Of a stretch of 64,000 bases of DNA, positions 42,675 to 51,239 are shown in pieces. The stretch is from positions 1,674,001-1,738,000 of the forward strand of contig NZ_JBHEQA010000001.1 of the NCBI RefSeq assembly GCF_043678055.1, written 5' to 3'. Both the position numbers and the translations under genes were made by a program. This DNA comes from Spongiimicrobium salis. GTDB lineage: Bacteria > Bacteroidota > Bacteroidia > Flavobacteriales > Flavobacteriaceae. Positions within the stretch are counted from its first letter, which is position 1, and every line of letters starts with the position of its first letter. The notes beneath the pieces are model-generated. The model was not told where the DNA came from. It worked only from the letters and a program-made list of their open reading frames with translations, and ran no database searches.

Positions 42675-43163
42675 ATGGATATTAAAGAAATTCAGAGCTT
42701 AATCAAGTTTGTTGCAAAATCTGGCGCGAGCGAAGTAAAGCTAGAAATGGAAGACATTAAGATCACCATTCGTACGGGATCTTTGGGGTCATCTACCCCC
42801 GAGACGACATTTGTACAACAGGTGCCTGTGGCCGCTGCACCAATTGCTCCACCTCCAGCTGCTCCAGCTCAGGTAGAGACTACTATAAGTACTCCTGCAG
42901 CTCCTGCTGAGGATGATTCAAAATACATTACGATAAAATCTCCGATCATAGGAACTTTTTACAGGAAACCTTCTCCGGACAAACCGGCATTTGTAGAGGT
43001 TGGAGATAGCATTAACACAGGAGATGTTCTTTGTGTTATTGAAGCCATGAAACTTTTTAACGATATTGAGTCCGAAGTTTCTGGAAAAATTGTAAAAGTA
43101 TTGGTTGAAGACTCTTCTCCTGTTGAGTTTGATCAACCTCTATTCTTGGTAGATCCATCATAA
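42675..43163 (+). CDS. accB: Acetyl-CoA carboxylase biotin carboxyl carrier protein
   Basis: This 162-residue carrier has the N-terminal helix MDIKEIQSLIKFVAKSGASEV, an Ala/Pro-rich linker (about 50-80) and the biotinyl domain with Lys126 in EAMKLFND as the biotin site. Leu follows the biotinyl Lys in place of the more usual Met, a common variant. It is 33 bases after fabH and 76 before accC. Confidence 0.97.
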   Translation: MDIKEIQSLIKFVAKSGASEVKLEMEDIKITIRTGSLGSSTPETTFVQQVPVAAAPIAPPPAAPAQVETTISTPAAPAEDDSKYITIKSPIIGTFYRKPSPDKPAFVEVGDSINTGDVLCVIEAMKLFNDIESEVSGKIVKVLVEDSSPVEFDQPLFLVDPS

Positions 43164-43239
43164 AAATTAAATCACAAATTCCAAAAAACGTTCTCCAATC
43201 GGAGAATCGATGCCTTGGAGTTTGAAATTTTGAACGCTT

Positions 43240-44592
43240 ATGTTTAAAAAAATATTAATTGCCAATAGAGGTGAGATTGCTTTACGCATCATCAGAACCT
43301 GTAAAGAAATGGGGATCAAGACCGTTGCGGTTTACTCCAAGGCAGATGAAGAAAGTTTACATGTTAGATTTGCCGATGAAGCAGTTTGTATTGGTCCGGC
43401 ACCAAGTAATCAATCGTATTTAAAGATTCCAAATATTATTGCAGCTGCCGAGATTACCAATGCCGATGCCATACATCCGGGCTATGGTTTTCTATCCGAA
43501 AACTCCAAATTTTCCAAAATATGTGCGGAACACGATATTAAGTTTATCGGAGCTTCTGGGGAGCATATCGACAAAATGGGCGATAAGGCTACGGCAAAAG
43601 CAACGATGAAAGAGGCGGGCGTGCCTACCATTCCAGGTTCTGACGGATTATTGGATTCCGTTGATGATGCAAAGAATGTTGCAAAGGAAATGGGCTATCC
43701 GGTAATGATCAAAGCCACTGCCGGTGGTGGAGGAAAAGGGATGCGTGCCGTATGGAGTGAAGATCAAATGGAAGATCTCTACAACAGTGCGGTACAAGAA
43801 GCCACTGCGGCCTTCGGAAATGGAGGAATGTATATGGAAAAGCTGATCGAAGAACCACGTCATATTGAAATCCAAGTAGTTGGTGATCAATATGGAAAGG
43901 CGTGTCACTTATCTGAAAGAGATTGCTCGGTACAAAGACGTCACCAAAAATTAACAGAGGAAACACCTTCTCCCTTCATGACCGATAAATTACGGGAAGA
44001 TATGGGGAAAGCTGCGGTTAAGGCAGCAGAGTTTATTAAATATGAAGGTGCGGGAACTGTGGAATTCCTTGTGGATAAACACAGGAATTTTTATTTCATG
44101 GAAATGAATACCCGTATTCAGGTGGAGCACCCCATTACGGAACAAGTAATTGATTACGATTTGATTCGTGAACAAATATTGGTTGCGGGTGGCGTTCCTA
44201 TATCCGGAAAGAACTATATTCCAAAATTGCACTCCATTGAATGTAGGATCAATGCGGAAGATCCTTATAACGGCTTTAGACCTTCTCCAGGAAAGATAAC
44301 TACCTTGCATACGCCAGGAGGCCATGGAATACGTTTGGATACCCATGTATACAGTGGGTATAGTATTCCTCCAAATTACGACTCCATGATCGCTAAATTG
44401 ATTACTACGGCCCAAACTAGGGAAGAAGCGATCAATAAAATGAAACGGGCTCTGGATGAATTTGTCATTGAAGGAATCAAAACAACGATTCCTTTTCATC
44501 GCCAACTCATGGATCATCCGGATTATCTGGCCGGAAATTACACGACAAAATTTATGGAGGATTTTGAAATGGATCCCCCAGTAGAAGAATAA
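43240..44592 (+). CDS. accC: Acetyl-CoA carboxylase biotin carboxylase subunit
   Basis: This 450-residue ATP-grasp enzyme carboxylates the biotin on AccB. Motifs are KKILIANRGEIALRIIRTCKEMGI at the start, the glycine-rich ATP loop KATAGGGGKGMR, EEPRHIEIQVVGD, the HLSERDCSVQRRHQK segment, and EMNTRIQVEHPITEQV. Length is normal. It ends the fabH-accB-accC operon, which is closed by a strong terminator. Confidence 0.98.
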   Translation: MFKKILIANRGEIALRIIRTCKEMGIKTVAVYSKADEESLHVRFADEAVCIGPAPSNQSYLKIPNIIAAAEITNADAIHPGYGFLSENSKFSKICAEHDIKFIGASGEHIDKMGDKATAKATMKEAGVPTIPGSDGLLDSVDDAKNVAKEMGYPVMIKATAGGGGKGMRAVWSEDQMEDLYNSAVQEATAAFGNGGMYMEKLIEEPRHIEIQVVGDQYGKACHLSERDCSVQRRHQKLTEETPSPFMTDKLREDMGKAAVKAAEFIKYEGAGTVEFLVDKHRNFYFMEMNTRIQVEHPITEQVIDYDLIREQILVAGGVPISGKNYIPKLHSIECRINAEDPYNGFRPSPGKITTLHTPGGHGIRLDTHVYSGYSIPPNYDSMIAKLITTAQTREEAINKMKRALDEFVIEGIKTTIPFHRQLMDHPDYLAGNYTTKFMEDFEMDPPVEE

Positions 44593-44602
44593 ATAGCATA
44601 AG

Positions 44603-44638
44603 AAAAGCCCCGGTCTTGAGTCGGGGCTTTTTATTTTT
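44603..44638 (+). terminator. Terminator after accC
   Basis: A perfect 10-bp stem (AAAAGCCCCG at 44603-44612 with CGGGGCTTTT at 44622-44631), a 9-base loop and a following T-rich run. Confidence 0.93.
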
Positions 44639-44768
44639 CACGGTTTACAGGGAGTCCACAGAAAAACTATGGTATTACTTTTGTTCACTAAATAGCACTA
44701 AAAATAGCGTAGCCTTACAATTTTAGCTACAAAACAGAGTTAGGAATATAAATTTTTCATAGATAGGA

Positions 44769-45455
44769 ATGATAAAACGATACTTGACACTTTTAGGATT
44801 ATGTTTCTCAATGACCCTTCTGAGCAGCTGTTTTGAGATTTTGGAAGAAATCAATTTTAATGCGGATGGAAGTGGACATATGCTGGTAACGGTAAATTTG
44901 AGTAAGAGTCGAACAAAATTGGCTTCTGTGATGCTTTTGGATAGTGTAAATGGACATAAAGTACCGAGCAAAGATGATATCAACGAATCCCTAAAACAAG
45001 CCGTAGCGCATTTGAAAGAGACCAAGGGGGTTTCCAACATCAAAAAAACGGCCGATTTTGACAATTATATTTTTACCATTTCCTGCGATTTTGAAAAAAT
45101 TGAAAATATAGATGCTATTTTCAAGGATGCCATTAGGAAACAAAATAAAAAGGAAAGCACCAATTTTAGTACAACGAATTTTAGTTATAATGACGCATCT
45201 AAAGTATTTAAGCGGCATTTTTCCTATGATACGGCGGTTAAAAAATCTTTTGATCGTTTAAAGAAAGAGGATAAGGCCATTTTTGAAGATGCTAGTTATA
45301 CCGCAATTTATCGTTTTAAAAATGAGGTACAAAGTGTCTCCAATACCAATGCAAAAATTTCGCCGAATAAAAAAGCGGTATTTCTGCGGGTAGCTGCAAT
45401 GGACCTTATTTTAGGCCAAAAAAATCTAAAAAACAATATTCAACTAAGCAAATAA
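44769..45455 (+). CDS. Lipoprotein of unknown function
   Basis: This 228-residue protein has a lipoprotein signal (SMTLLSSC, lipobox Cys near residue 21) and a mature part starting FEILEEINFNADGSGHMLVTVNLS, a strand-rich opening seen in several uncharacterised flavobacterial lipoproteins. The remainder alternates strands and lysine-rich helices, with no catalytic motif. It is 12 bases upstream of the next gene and probably in one operon with the two large envelope proteins that follow. No function can be assigned. Confidence 0.7.
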   Translation: MIKRYLTLLGLCFSMTLLSSCFEILEEINFNADGSGHMLVTVNLSKSRTKLASVMLLDSVNGHKVPSKDDINESLKQAVAHLKETKGVSNIKKTADFDNYIFTISCDFEKIENIDAIFKDAIRKQNKKESTNFSTTNFSYNDASKVFKRHFSYDTAVKKSFDRLKKEDKAIFEDASYTAIYRFKNEVQSVSNTNAKISPNKKAVFLRVAAMDLILGQKNLKNNIQLSK

Positions 45456-45467
45456 CAAACCATAACC

Positions 45468-47369
45468 ATGAAAAAATTATTGTTGGCAATCTGTCTTATG
45501 GCCACTACGGTTGGCATAAAGGCCCAAGACCTTATTACAAAAATTCCTGCAACCGCCGATGTGGTCGTTACCATTAAAGGAAAAAATGTCACGGATTTGG
45601 TCAGTATCCCAGAATTTGAAAATTCCAAGATGGGCGCCATGCTGATCAAAGAATTAAAAAGAGAAACAGACGGTGCCATTACAAGTTTGGACGGAATGGG
45701 CTTTGATCTGGATGCCAGTTTCTATTACTTCCTGGATGTAGCAGATAAGACCCTGTACAATTGCTTTTTGATACCTCTGAATGGTTCGGAAGGTTTTGAA
45801 CGTTTGATGCCGAAGAGCAAGAAAAGAAAAATGATTACGGAAGGCGATACTTCCTATGTTCAGGAACGCGACGGAACTGTAGTGCTTTGGACCAATAAAA
45901 TACTTATGGTGGTTATTCCTTATGATACCGATAGTATACACGATTATACGTACTTCAATGAAGCTGAGGTTCCTGCTGTGGAAGCCGATGAAGAGGTGAT
46001 TTTAGAAGTAGAAGAGGCTGTGGAGGTCCCGGAAGTAGTCATCGAGGAGGAGGAAGTTATTGAAGAAACGGTTATTGAAATCGAAGAGACCGATGAAAGC
46101 GATTCCAATGACTACTATAACAGTGAATACTATAAAAAACAGGAACAACGACGCAAAGCCAGAGAAGAAAGAAGAAAGCTACGCAGGGAACGATTAAGTA
46201 CAAGTACGCTAATTAAGGCAAAGACGATCCTCAAAGGCTACGGGAAACGCAATATCTTATCTAATCCGGCTTATGTGAAGGCCATGGGAAAAAGTAAAGA
46301 TGAAGCTACCGCTTGGGTGAAGGATTTAGGAAAAATATATCAGCATGCCATTCCGGAATATCCGGGCTTTGGCAACGGTCTGGCAGGATTCTACAACTTT
46401 GATGACCTGTATGGGGGAACATCCATTACCTCTAGATTGAATTTTGAGGAAGATCGGGCAAAAATGGATATTTCATATACCATGAATGCCAAGATGGCCA
46501 AACATACCAAAGCCATGTACAACGGAACAATGAATCCCAATTTTTTCAAGTATTTTAATGAAGATGAAGTATTGGGGTATATGGCCGTGAATATGAGTAC
46601 TGAAGGCATCCTCAAAGAATACCCCAAATTGATGGAGGATGTATTCACTAGATTTCCTCGTGAGGAATTTACGGATGTTGTTCCTATTGCAGCGGAATTG
46701 CTGTCCATTATGCTCGATGAAGAGGCCATAGCAGGCATTTTAAGAGGAGATATGCTCCTTGTACTCAATGATATCGCTGAAAGGGAGGTAACCTATACCA
46801 CCTATGAATATGATGAAGAATACAACAGCAAGGAAGTAGTAAAAACAAAAACGGAAACGCTTCCAGGCTTTTTGTTCATGTTTACTTCTACGGAAAAAAA
46901 CCTCTTTAATAAATTGGTGAAATTAGGCGTAAAACAAAAAGGCTTGACTTTTGAAAATGGGCTGTATCGCGTAGCTACTCCTAGAGATGTTCCTTTTGAT
47001 GTATACCTTACATTCAAAGATAATGCGGTGGTAATAGGAAGCGCTAAAACACAAATGATGGCCATCAGAAACAACACCTATGCAGGCAAAGTTTCTTCAG
47101 AGCACAAAAAGAGGATTAGTAAAAACGCCACAAGCATGTATGTAAATGGAAAGCGTATTGTTTCCCAAATTCCGGCGGAGGCCTATCCTCGGGAATTACG
47201 GGACAAAATAGCCTTTATTACTAAAAATACAGAAGATATGACGCTTACTGCTGGAAAGATAAAAGGGAATACCATTTTTTCGGAAGTCATCCTAAATACA
47301 CCAAAAAATGCTGATCATAAGAATAGCTTGGCCTATTTCTTCAATATGGTCGATGCCTTTATGCAATAG
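45468..47369 (+). CDS. Exported protein of unknown function with a long charged segment
   Basis: This 633-residue protein has a cleavable signal peptide (MKKLLLAICLMATTVGIKAQ). The opening IPATADVVVTIKGKNVTDLV, where a chain of strands describes the residues 25-150, recalls the DUF4836-type proteins of Bacteroidota, but I am not sure of this. Residues about 165-225 are almost purely acidic (runs of Glu, Val and Pro), followed by a basic stretch (KKQEQRRKAREERRKLRRE), so the middle is likely disordered or a charged spacer. The C-terminal half repeats a strand-rich fold. It appears to be a paralogue of the downstream gene product. Confidence 0.72.
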   Translation: MKKLLLAICLMATTVGIKAQDLITKIPATADVVVTIKGKNVTDLVSIPEFENSKMGAMLIKELKRETDGAITSLDGMGFDLDASFYYFLDVADKTLYNCFLIPLNGSEGFERLMPKSKKRKMITEGDTSYVQERDGTVVLWTNKILMVVIPYDTDSIHDYTYFNEAEVPAVEADEEVILEVEEAVEVPEVVIEEEEVIEETVIEIEETDESDSNDYYNSEYYKKQEQRRKAREERRKLRRERLSTSTLIKAKTILKGYGKRNILSNPAYVKAMGKSKDEATAWVKDLGKIYQHAIPEYPGFGNGLAGFYNFDDLYGGTSITSRLNFEEDRAKMDISYTMNAKMAKHTKAMYNGTMNPNFFKYFNEDEVLGYMAVNMSTEGILKEYPKLMEDVFTRFPREEFTDVVPIAAELLSIMLDEEAIAGILRGDMLLVLNDIAEREVTYTTYEYDEEYNSKEVVKTKTETLPGFLFMFTSTEKNLFNKLVKLGVKQKGLTFENGLYRVATPRDVPFDVYLTFKDNAVVIGSAKTQMMAIRNNTYAGKVSSEHKKRISKNATSMYVNGKRIVSQIPAEAYPRELRDKIAFITKNTEDMTLTAGKIKGNTIFSEVILNTPKNADHKNSLAYFFNMVDAFMQ

Positions 47370-47387
47370 GGAAAGCTGTATAGATCC

Positions 47388-48788
47388 ATGAAAAAAATAC
47401 TGAAACTAGTATTGGGTTTCTTGGTATTGGGGGCTATTATCTATTGGGGGTATCGGTATATAAACAATACCGCTTCGCTCTTGGGTCGTATTCCTGTCAA
47501 TGCTGAAAGTGTAATAAAAATTGGCATCCACGATATTCGGGAAACGCTTATTTTGGATGCTTTGGGCTCCCCTGGCTTCTATTACGATTATATAGGTGGC
47601 AAGCGGGAAAAAGACAGCCTCTCAAAAGAGAAAATCGACAAAGGAATTGATCTTATGCCCTATTCCATGGTATTCTTTACTATGGAAAACGCAGAGCAAA
47701 CTCTGTTTACAACGCTGCCCATTGAAGACCCTATTGCTTTTGAAAGGTATATTGCTGCCTACTTGGAGGAGAAATCGGCTTCTATGGAAAAGAGTGAGGA
47801 TGAAACCTATACCTATACATTGCTCGAAAAGGGAAAAGTAGCTTTGGCCTGGAATGGGGAAGACATTATGCTTGCACTTTCTCCATCGATCGATCTGAAA
47901 AAATGCACTGCTGTTTTTAAAGAGGTACTCGTAGCCCATGAAGTGATCAAAGACCGAAAACACCCTCTTATTGTCAAACTCAAAAAGATGTCCGATCATA
48001 TTGCCTATGTCAAGGGCAAGGATAAATTGACATTCAATTTTAAGGACAAGAGTATAGAAATTGGAGGAACTTTAATGGTTGATCAAGCGGCATCTTTTCC
48101 AAAGAAACGAAAGGTGGAAACTTTTTCGGAAGCCTCGCTGCAATGGTATTGGGATTATAATTTGAGCGATGACGAACATAAAAAGAAGGTTATTGGGGCA
48201 TTGCGTGGACTTTCTTTTTTTGAAAAGAACAATATTGAAGTTGCAGCCATTGTAGATCGCACCGATGGCTTTTTCAATTTGGCCGTACAAGGGAGCACTT
48301 CCCAAACAGATACTATCGTAACCTATACTTATGACGATAATTTTGAGAAGCAAGAGCAACGTACGCTATCCACTAGAGAGGTACCGCGCATACAATTGAA
48401 CCTGGGAAGTAAAGAAAAGAGCTTAAAGGCCTATTTAGAGGCTCAAGGGACGGTAACCGATCAAGCAGTGTTTAAGGCCTTGCCTTTTTATCAGTTTTAC
48501 CTAAAAGAAAATGACCTAAACACCACCCTGAGTACCTTTAAAGAAGAGCTCCCTGCCCAAAAACAGCTACGATCCAATTTCATGGAATGTACTATAGATT
48601 TTAAAAGACTACAAGAAGACCTTCATATTCCACAGACTTCCAAGGCATTTGCGCTTTTGGAGAAATTCACCTTGAAGGCCCATCAAATGGATGGAAATAC
48701 CATTGTGATCAAAGGAAATCTGAGTGGGGATAAGGAAGACATCAACATTATCAGTCAAGTATTTTTTGGCCTCAATACCCAAGAGTAG
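47388..48788 (+). CDS. Membrane-anchored protein of unknown function, likely paralogue of the upstream gene product
   Basis: This 466-residue protein has a single N-terminal membrane helix (about 5-24) and a periplasmic body. It opens IPVNAESVIKIGIHDIRETL, which aligns with the start of the mature upstream protein, and MVFFTMENAEQTLFTTLPIEDPIAFERYI aligns with its residues around 85-115. It lacks the acidic/basic insertion, which explains the length difference. It starts 18 bases after the upstream stop, in the same operon. Function unknown. Confidence 0.7.
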   Translation: MKKILKLVLGFLVLGAIIYWGYRYINNTASLLGRIPVNAESVIKIGIHDIRETLILDALGSPGFYYDYIGGKREKDSLSKEKIDKGIDLMPYSMVFFTMENAEQTLFTTLPIEDPIAFERYIAAYLEEKSASMEKSEDETYTYTLLEKGKVALAWNGEDIMLALSPSIDLKKCTAVFKEVLVAHEVIKDRKHPLIVKLKKMSDHIAYVKGKDKLTFNFKDKSIEIGGTLMVDQAASFPKKRKVETFSEASLQWYWDYNLSDDEHKKKVIGALRGLSFFEKNNIEVAAIVDRTDGFFNLAVQGSTSQTDTIVTYTYDDNFEKQEQRTLSTREVPRIQLNLGSKEKSLKAYLEAQGTVTDQAVFKALPFYQFYLKENDLNTTLSTFKEELPAQKQLRSNFMECTIDFKRLQEDLHIPQTSKAFALLEKFTLKAHQMDGNTIVIKGNLSGDKEDINIISQVFFGLNTQE

Positions 48789-48834
48789 GAAACAGGAGCG
48801 ATGTCCTTAGGGTATTTGTGCTTATTTTAGTGTT

Positions 48835-49947
48835 ATGAACCTGAGTTATTGGGAATATAAAACATGGTTGTCTCACCTAGATTTCACTATTGTGGGCAGC
48901 GGTATCGTAGGGTTGACTACGGCAATACATCTTAAAAAGCGTTTTCCGAAGGCAAAAATATTGATTTTGGAAAAAGGAATATTGCCCCAAGGCGCTAGCA
49001 CAAAAAATGCAGGTTTCGCCTGTTTTGGAAGTGTTTCGGAATTGTTATCGGACCTCAAGCGACATTCCGAGGTGGAGGTGCTTGAATTGGTAAAAAAACG
49101 ATATCATGGGATCGAAGGATTACGCGAGCTATTAGGAGATGAACAATTGGGCTATAAACGCTATGGCGGTCATGAAGTGTTCCGAGAAACGGATCTTGAG
49201 AAATATGAACATTGTTGGGAGAATATGCCCATGCTCAATGCCTTGTTGATGCCTGTTTTTGGTAGAAATGCTTTTAGCTTACGCGCCAATACTTTTGGAT
49301 TTGAAGAGGTAAATACAACCTATATCAGCAATTTGCACGAGGCGCAAATTGATACCGGAAAAATGATGTTGGGCCTTTTGCGTTTGGCACAACAGCAGGG
49401 AGTCCAGGTGTTAAATTCAGTGCTCGTAGAAGATTTTGCGGAAGGACAGGATCAGGTACTCTTAAAAACAAATCAGTTTGAACTAAAAACTAAAAAATTA
49501 TTGATTACCACCAACGGCTTTGCCAAGCAACTCCTAGAGCAAGACTGTGTACCCGCCCGAGCCCAAGTAGTTTTGACCCAACCGATCCCCAATTTGCATA
49601 TCAAGGGCACCTTCCATTTGGACGAAGGATATTACTACTTTAGGAATATCGATGATCGCATACTATTGGGAGGCGGGCGAAATTTGGATCTGAAAACAGA
49701 GGAAACCATGGAATTTGGAGCTACGCCATTGGTACAAGATGCTCTGGAACAGCTCCTAAAGGAGGTGATTTTACCCAATACACCACATGAGATTGCCATG
49801 CGATGGAGTGGTATTATGGGCGTAGGGCCGCAAAAAAAACCGATCATCAAACAACTATCTCCTAATATTGCCTGTGGTATTCGAATGGGAGGTATGGGGA
49901 TTGCCATTGGTAACGCTGTTGGAGAACAACTGGCCGCTCTACATTAA
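48835..49947 (+). CDS. FAD-dependent oxidoreductase of the DAO family
   Basis: This 370-residue flavoprotein has the Rossmann FAD site FTIVGSGIVGLTTAIHLKKRFP and, 30 residues later, ILEKGILPQGASTKNAGFAC, typical of D-amino-acid-oxidase-like enzymes such as glycine oxidase and MnmC-type oxidases. The end has a second FAD contact (GIRMGGMGIAIGNAVGEQLA). It should oxidise a small amine, amino acid or modified base, with the substrate not readable here. It is transcribed alone and converges with the ABC ATPase gene. Confidence 0.87.
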   Translation: MNLSYWEYKTWLSHLDFTIVGSGIVGLTTAIHLKKRFPKAKILILEKGILPQGASTKNAGFACFGSVSELLSDLKRHSEVEVLELVKKRYHGIEGLRELLGDEQLGYKRYGGHEVFRETDLEKYEHCWENMPMLNALLMPVFGRNAFSLRANTFGFEEVNTTYISNLHEAQIDTGKMMLGLLRLAQQQGVQVLNSVLVEDFAEGQDQVLLKTNQFELKTKKLLITTNGFAKQLLEQDCVPARAQVVLTQPIPNLHIKGTFHLDEGYYYFRNIDDRILLGGGRNLDLKTEETMEFGATPLVQDALEQLLKEVILPNTPHEIAMRWSGIMGVGPQKKPIIKQLSPNIACGIRMGGMGIAIGNAVGEQLAALH

Positions 49948-49975
49948 TCCTGCCCGATGCAACCACCGGACAGGA
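49948..49975. terminator. Hairpin between convergent genes
   Basis: TCCTG-C-CCG (49948-49956) pairs with CGG-A-CAGGA (49967-49975) with one mismatch around a 10-base loop. It sits between the DAO-type gene and the convergent ABC ATPase gene and may end transcription in both directions. Confidence 0.5.
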
Positions 49976-49990
49976 AGTGTTGTATAGTTT

Positions 49991-50653
49991 TTAAACCATC
50001 CGACCATCCAATAAATTGATGATTCGGGAACCGTAGGCAGCGTTTTTCTCGGAATGTGTCACTTGTATGATCGTAACCCCTTCTTCGTTCAATTTTTTAA
50101 AGAGGTCCATGATTTCTTCTCCTTGTTTGGAATTTAGATTCCCTGTGGGCTCGTCGGCAAGGATAAGTTTAGGGTTCGTAATCAAAGCTCTCGCGATACC
50201 TACCAATTGTTGTTGTCCGCCACTCAATTGCGTAGGGAACAACTTCTGTTTTCCCACAATGTTAAAACGATCCAACATATCGGCAACCATAGCCTTCCGC
50301 TCAGACCCGCTATGCTTTTTGTAAAGCAAGGGCATTTCTAAATTTTCATAGACAGTAAGCTCATCAATAAGATGGTAGGCCTGGAACACAAAACCAATAT
50401 ATTGTTTGTATAGCGTAGCACGGTGTTTTTCTTTTAGCGTATGTACAGATTCGTGCAGAAAATTATATTCTCCTTCGTCAAACCCATCCAACATGCCCAG
50501 AACATTGAGCAAGGTAGATTTTCCTGAACCCGAGGGGCCCATGACAGAAATGAATTCCCCTTCTTCAATATCAAGATTGATATCTTTTAAAAGGAAGATT
50601 CGCTGTCCTCCGGAATTGACCCATTTAAAAATATTTTTTAGTTGTAAAAGCAT
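49991..50653 (-). CDS. LolD/MacB-type ABC transporter ATPase
   Basis: This 220-residue ATPase has Walker A GPSGSGKSTLL, Q-loop FVFQAYHLIDELTVYENLE, signature LSGGQQQLVGIARAL, Walker B LILADEPTGNLN and H-loop QVTHSEKNA, all intact. The ENLE and TGNL motifs mark the LolD/MacB subfamily, which powers permeases of the FtsX type. It is the last gene of the minus-strand array and the only ATPase visible there, so it may serve all six permeases. The 77 bases before it separate it from the DUF4440-type gene. Confidence 0.94.
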   Translation of the reverse strand: MLLQLKNIFKWVNSGGQRIFLLKDINLDIEEGEFISVMGPSGSGKSTLLNVLGMLDGFDEGEYNFLHESVHTLKEKHRATLYKQYIGFVFQAYHLIDELTVYENLEMPLLYKKHSGSERKAMVADMLDRFNIVGKQKLFPTQLSGGQQQLVGIARALITNPKLILADEPTGNLNSKQGEEIMDLFKKLNEEGVTIIQVTHSEKNAAYGSRIINLLDGRMV

Positions 50654-50730
50654 AGTATTCGTGTATTTATTGTGTCAGGAGTAAACCTGAGGATTAAAAG
50701 TATTGAATTTTTGAAACTTCAGTTGTATTT

Positions 50731-51225
50731 TCAGCGCCCTAATCGGTTCCAAATGTCCAGATATATTTTCCAATCAGCACCTTCTTTTCGCCATACAATG
50801 ACATATTTTCCTTCCCAGGATCTTTTTTTACCATCTGCAGTTTGCGTAGTGCCTTCATAATATCCATAATCATAGGCTTCATTTCCGATAATTTTAATTT
50901 CTTTCGGACGAATCTTATGATGCGTTATCTTCACATTTTCAGGCAATACCCAATACTTGCGTATAGGTTCTTGACCTTCAATAATATCGCTGTTTTCGGG
51001 GAAAATTTTGGCATCTTTGGTATAGCAAGCCGCAATTTCCCCATAATTGGAATCCATGACATAGGAAGAGAATTTGGAAATGTTGTCCAATATGCGCTCA
51101 ATGTCATTTTTATCTCCAATATAATTCTGGGCAGCTGCAGAAAGGGAGCAGGCCACTAGGAATGTCATCATTGTCAAAAAGGACATGCCCCTGCTTAACT
51201 TGGAATGTAGTGTATGGTTTTTCAT
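50731..51225 (-). CDS. Exported SnoaL/DUF4440-like protein
   Basis: This 164-residue protein has a signal peptide (about 1-33, ending SLSAAAQ) and a NTF2-like fold pattern: an N-terminal helix (DKNDIERILDNISKFSSYVMDSNYGEIAACY), TKDAKIFPENSDIIEGQEPIRKYW and four C-terminal strands ending KYVIVWRKEGADWKIYLDIWNRLG. This family has diverse or unknown roles, with a cavity suited to small ligands. Position inside the permease array, between the last permease (14 bases) and the ATPase, suggests co-expression with the transporter; a periplasmic partner role is inference. Confidence 0.8.
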   Translation of the reverse strand: MKNHTLHSKLSRGMSFLTMMTFLVACSLSAAAQNYIGDKNDIERILDNISKFSSYVMDSNYGEIAACYTKDAKIFPENSDIIEGQEPIRKYWVLPENVKITHHKIRPKEIKIIGNEAYDYGYYEGTTQTADGKKRSWEGKYVIVWRKEGADWKIYLDIWNRLGR

Positions 51226-51239
51226 AGGACGAATATCAT

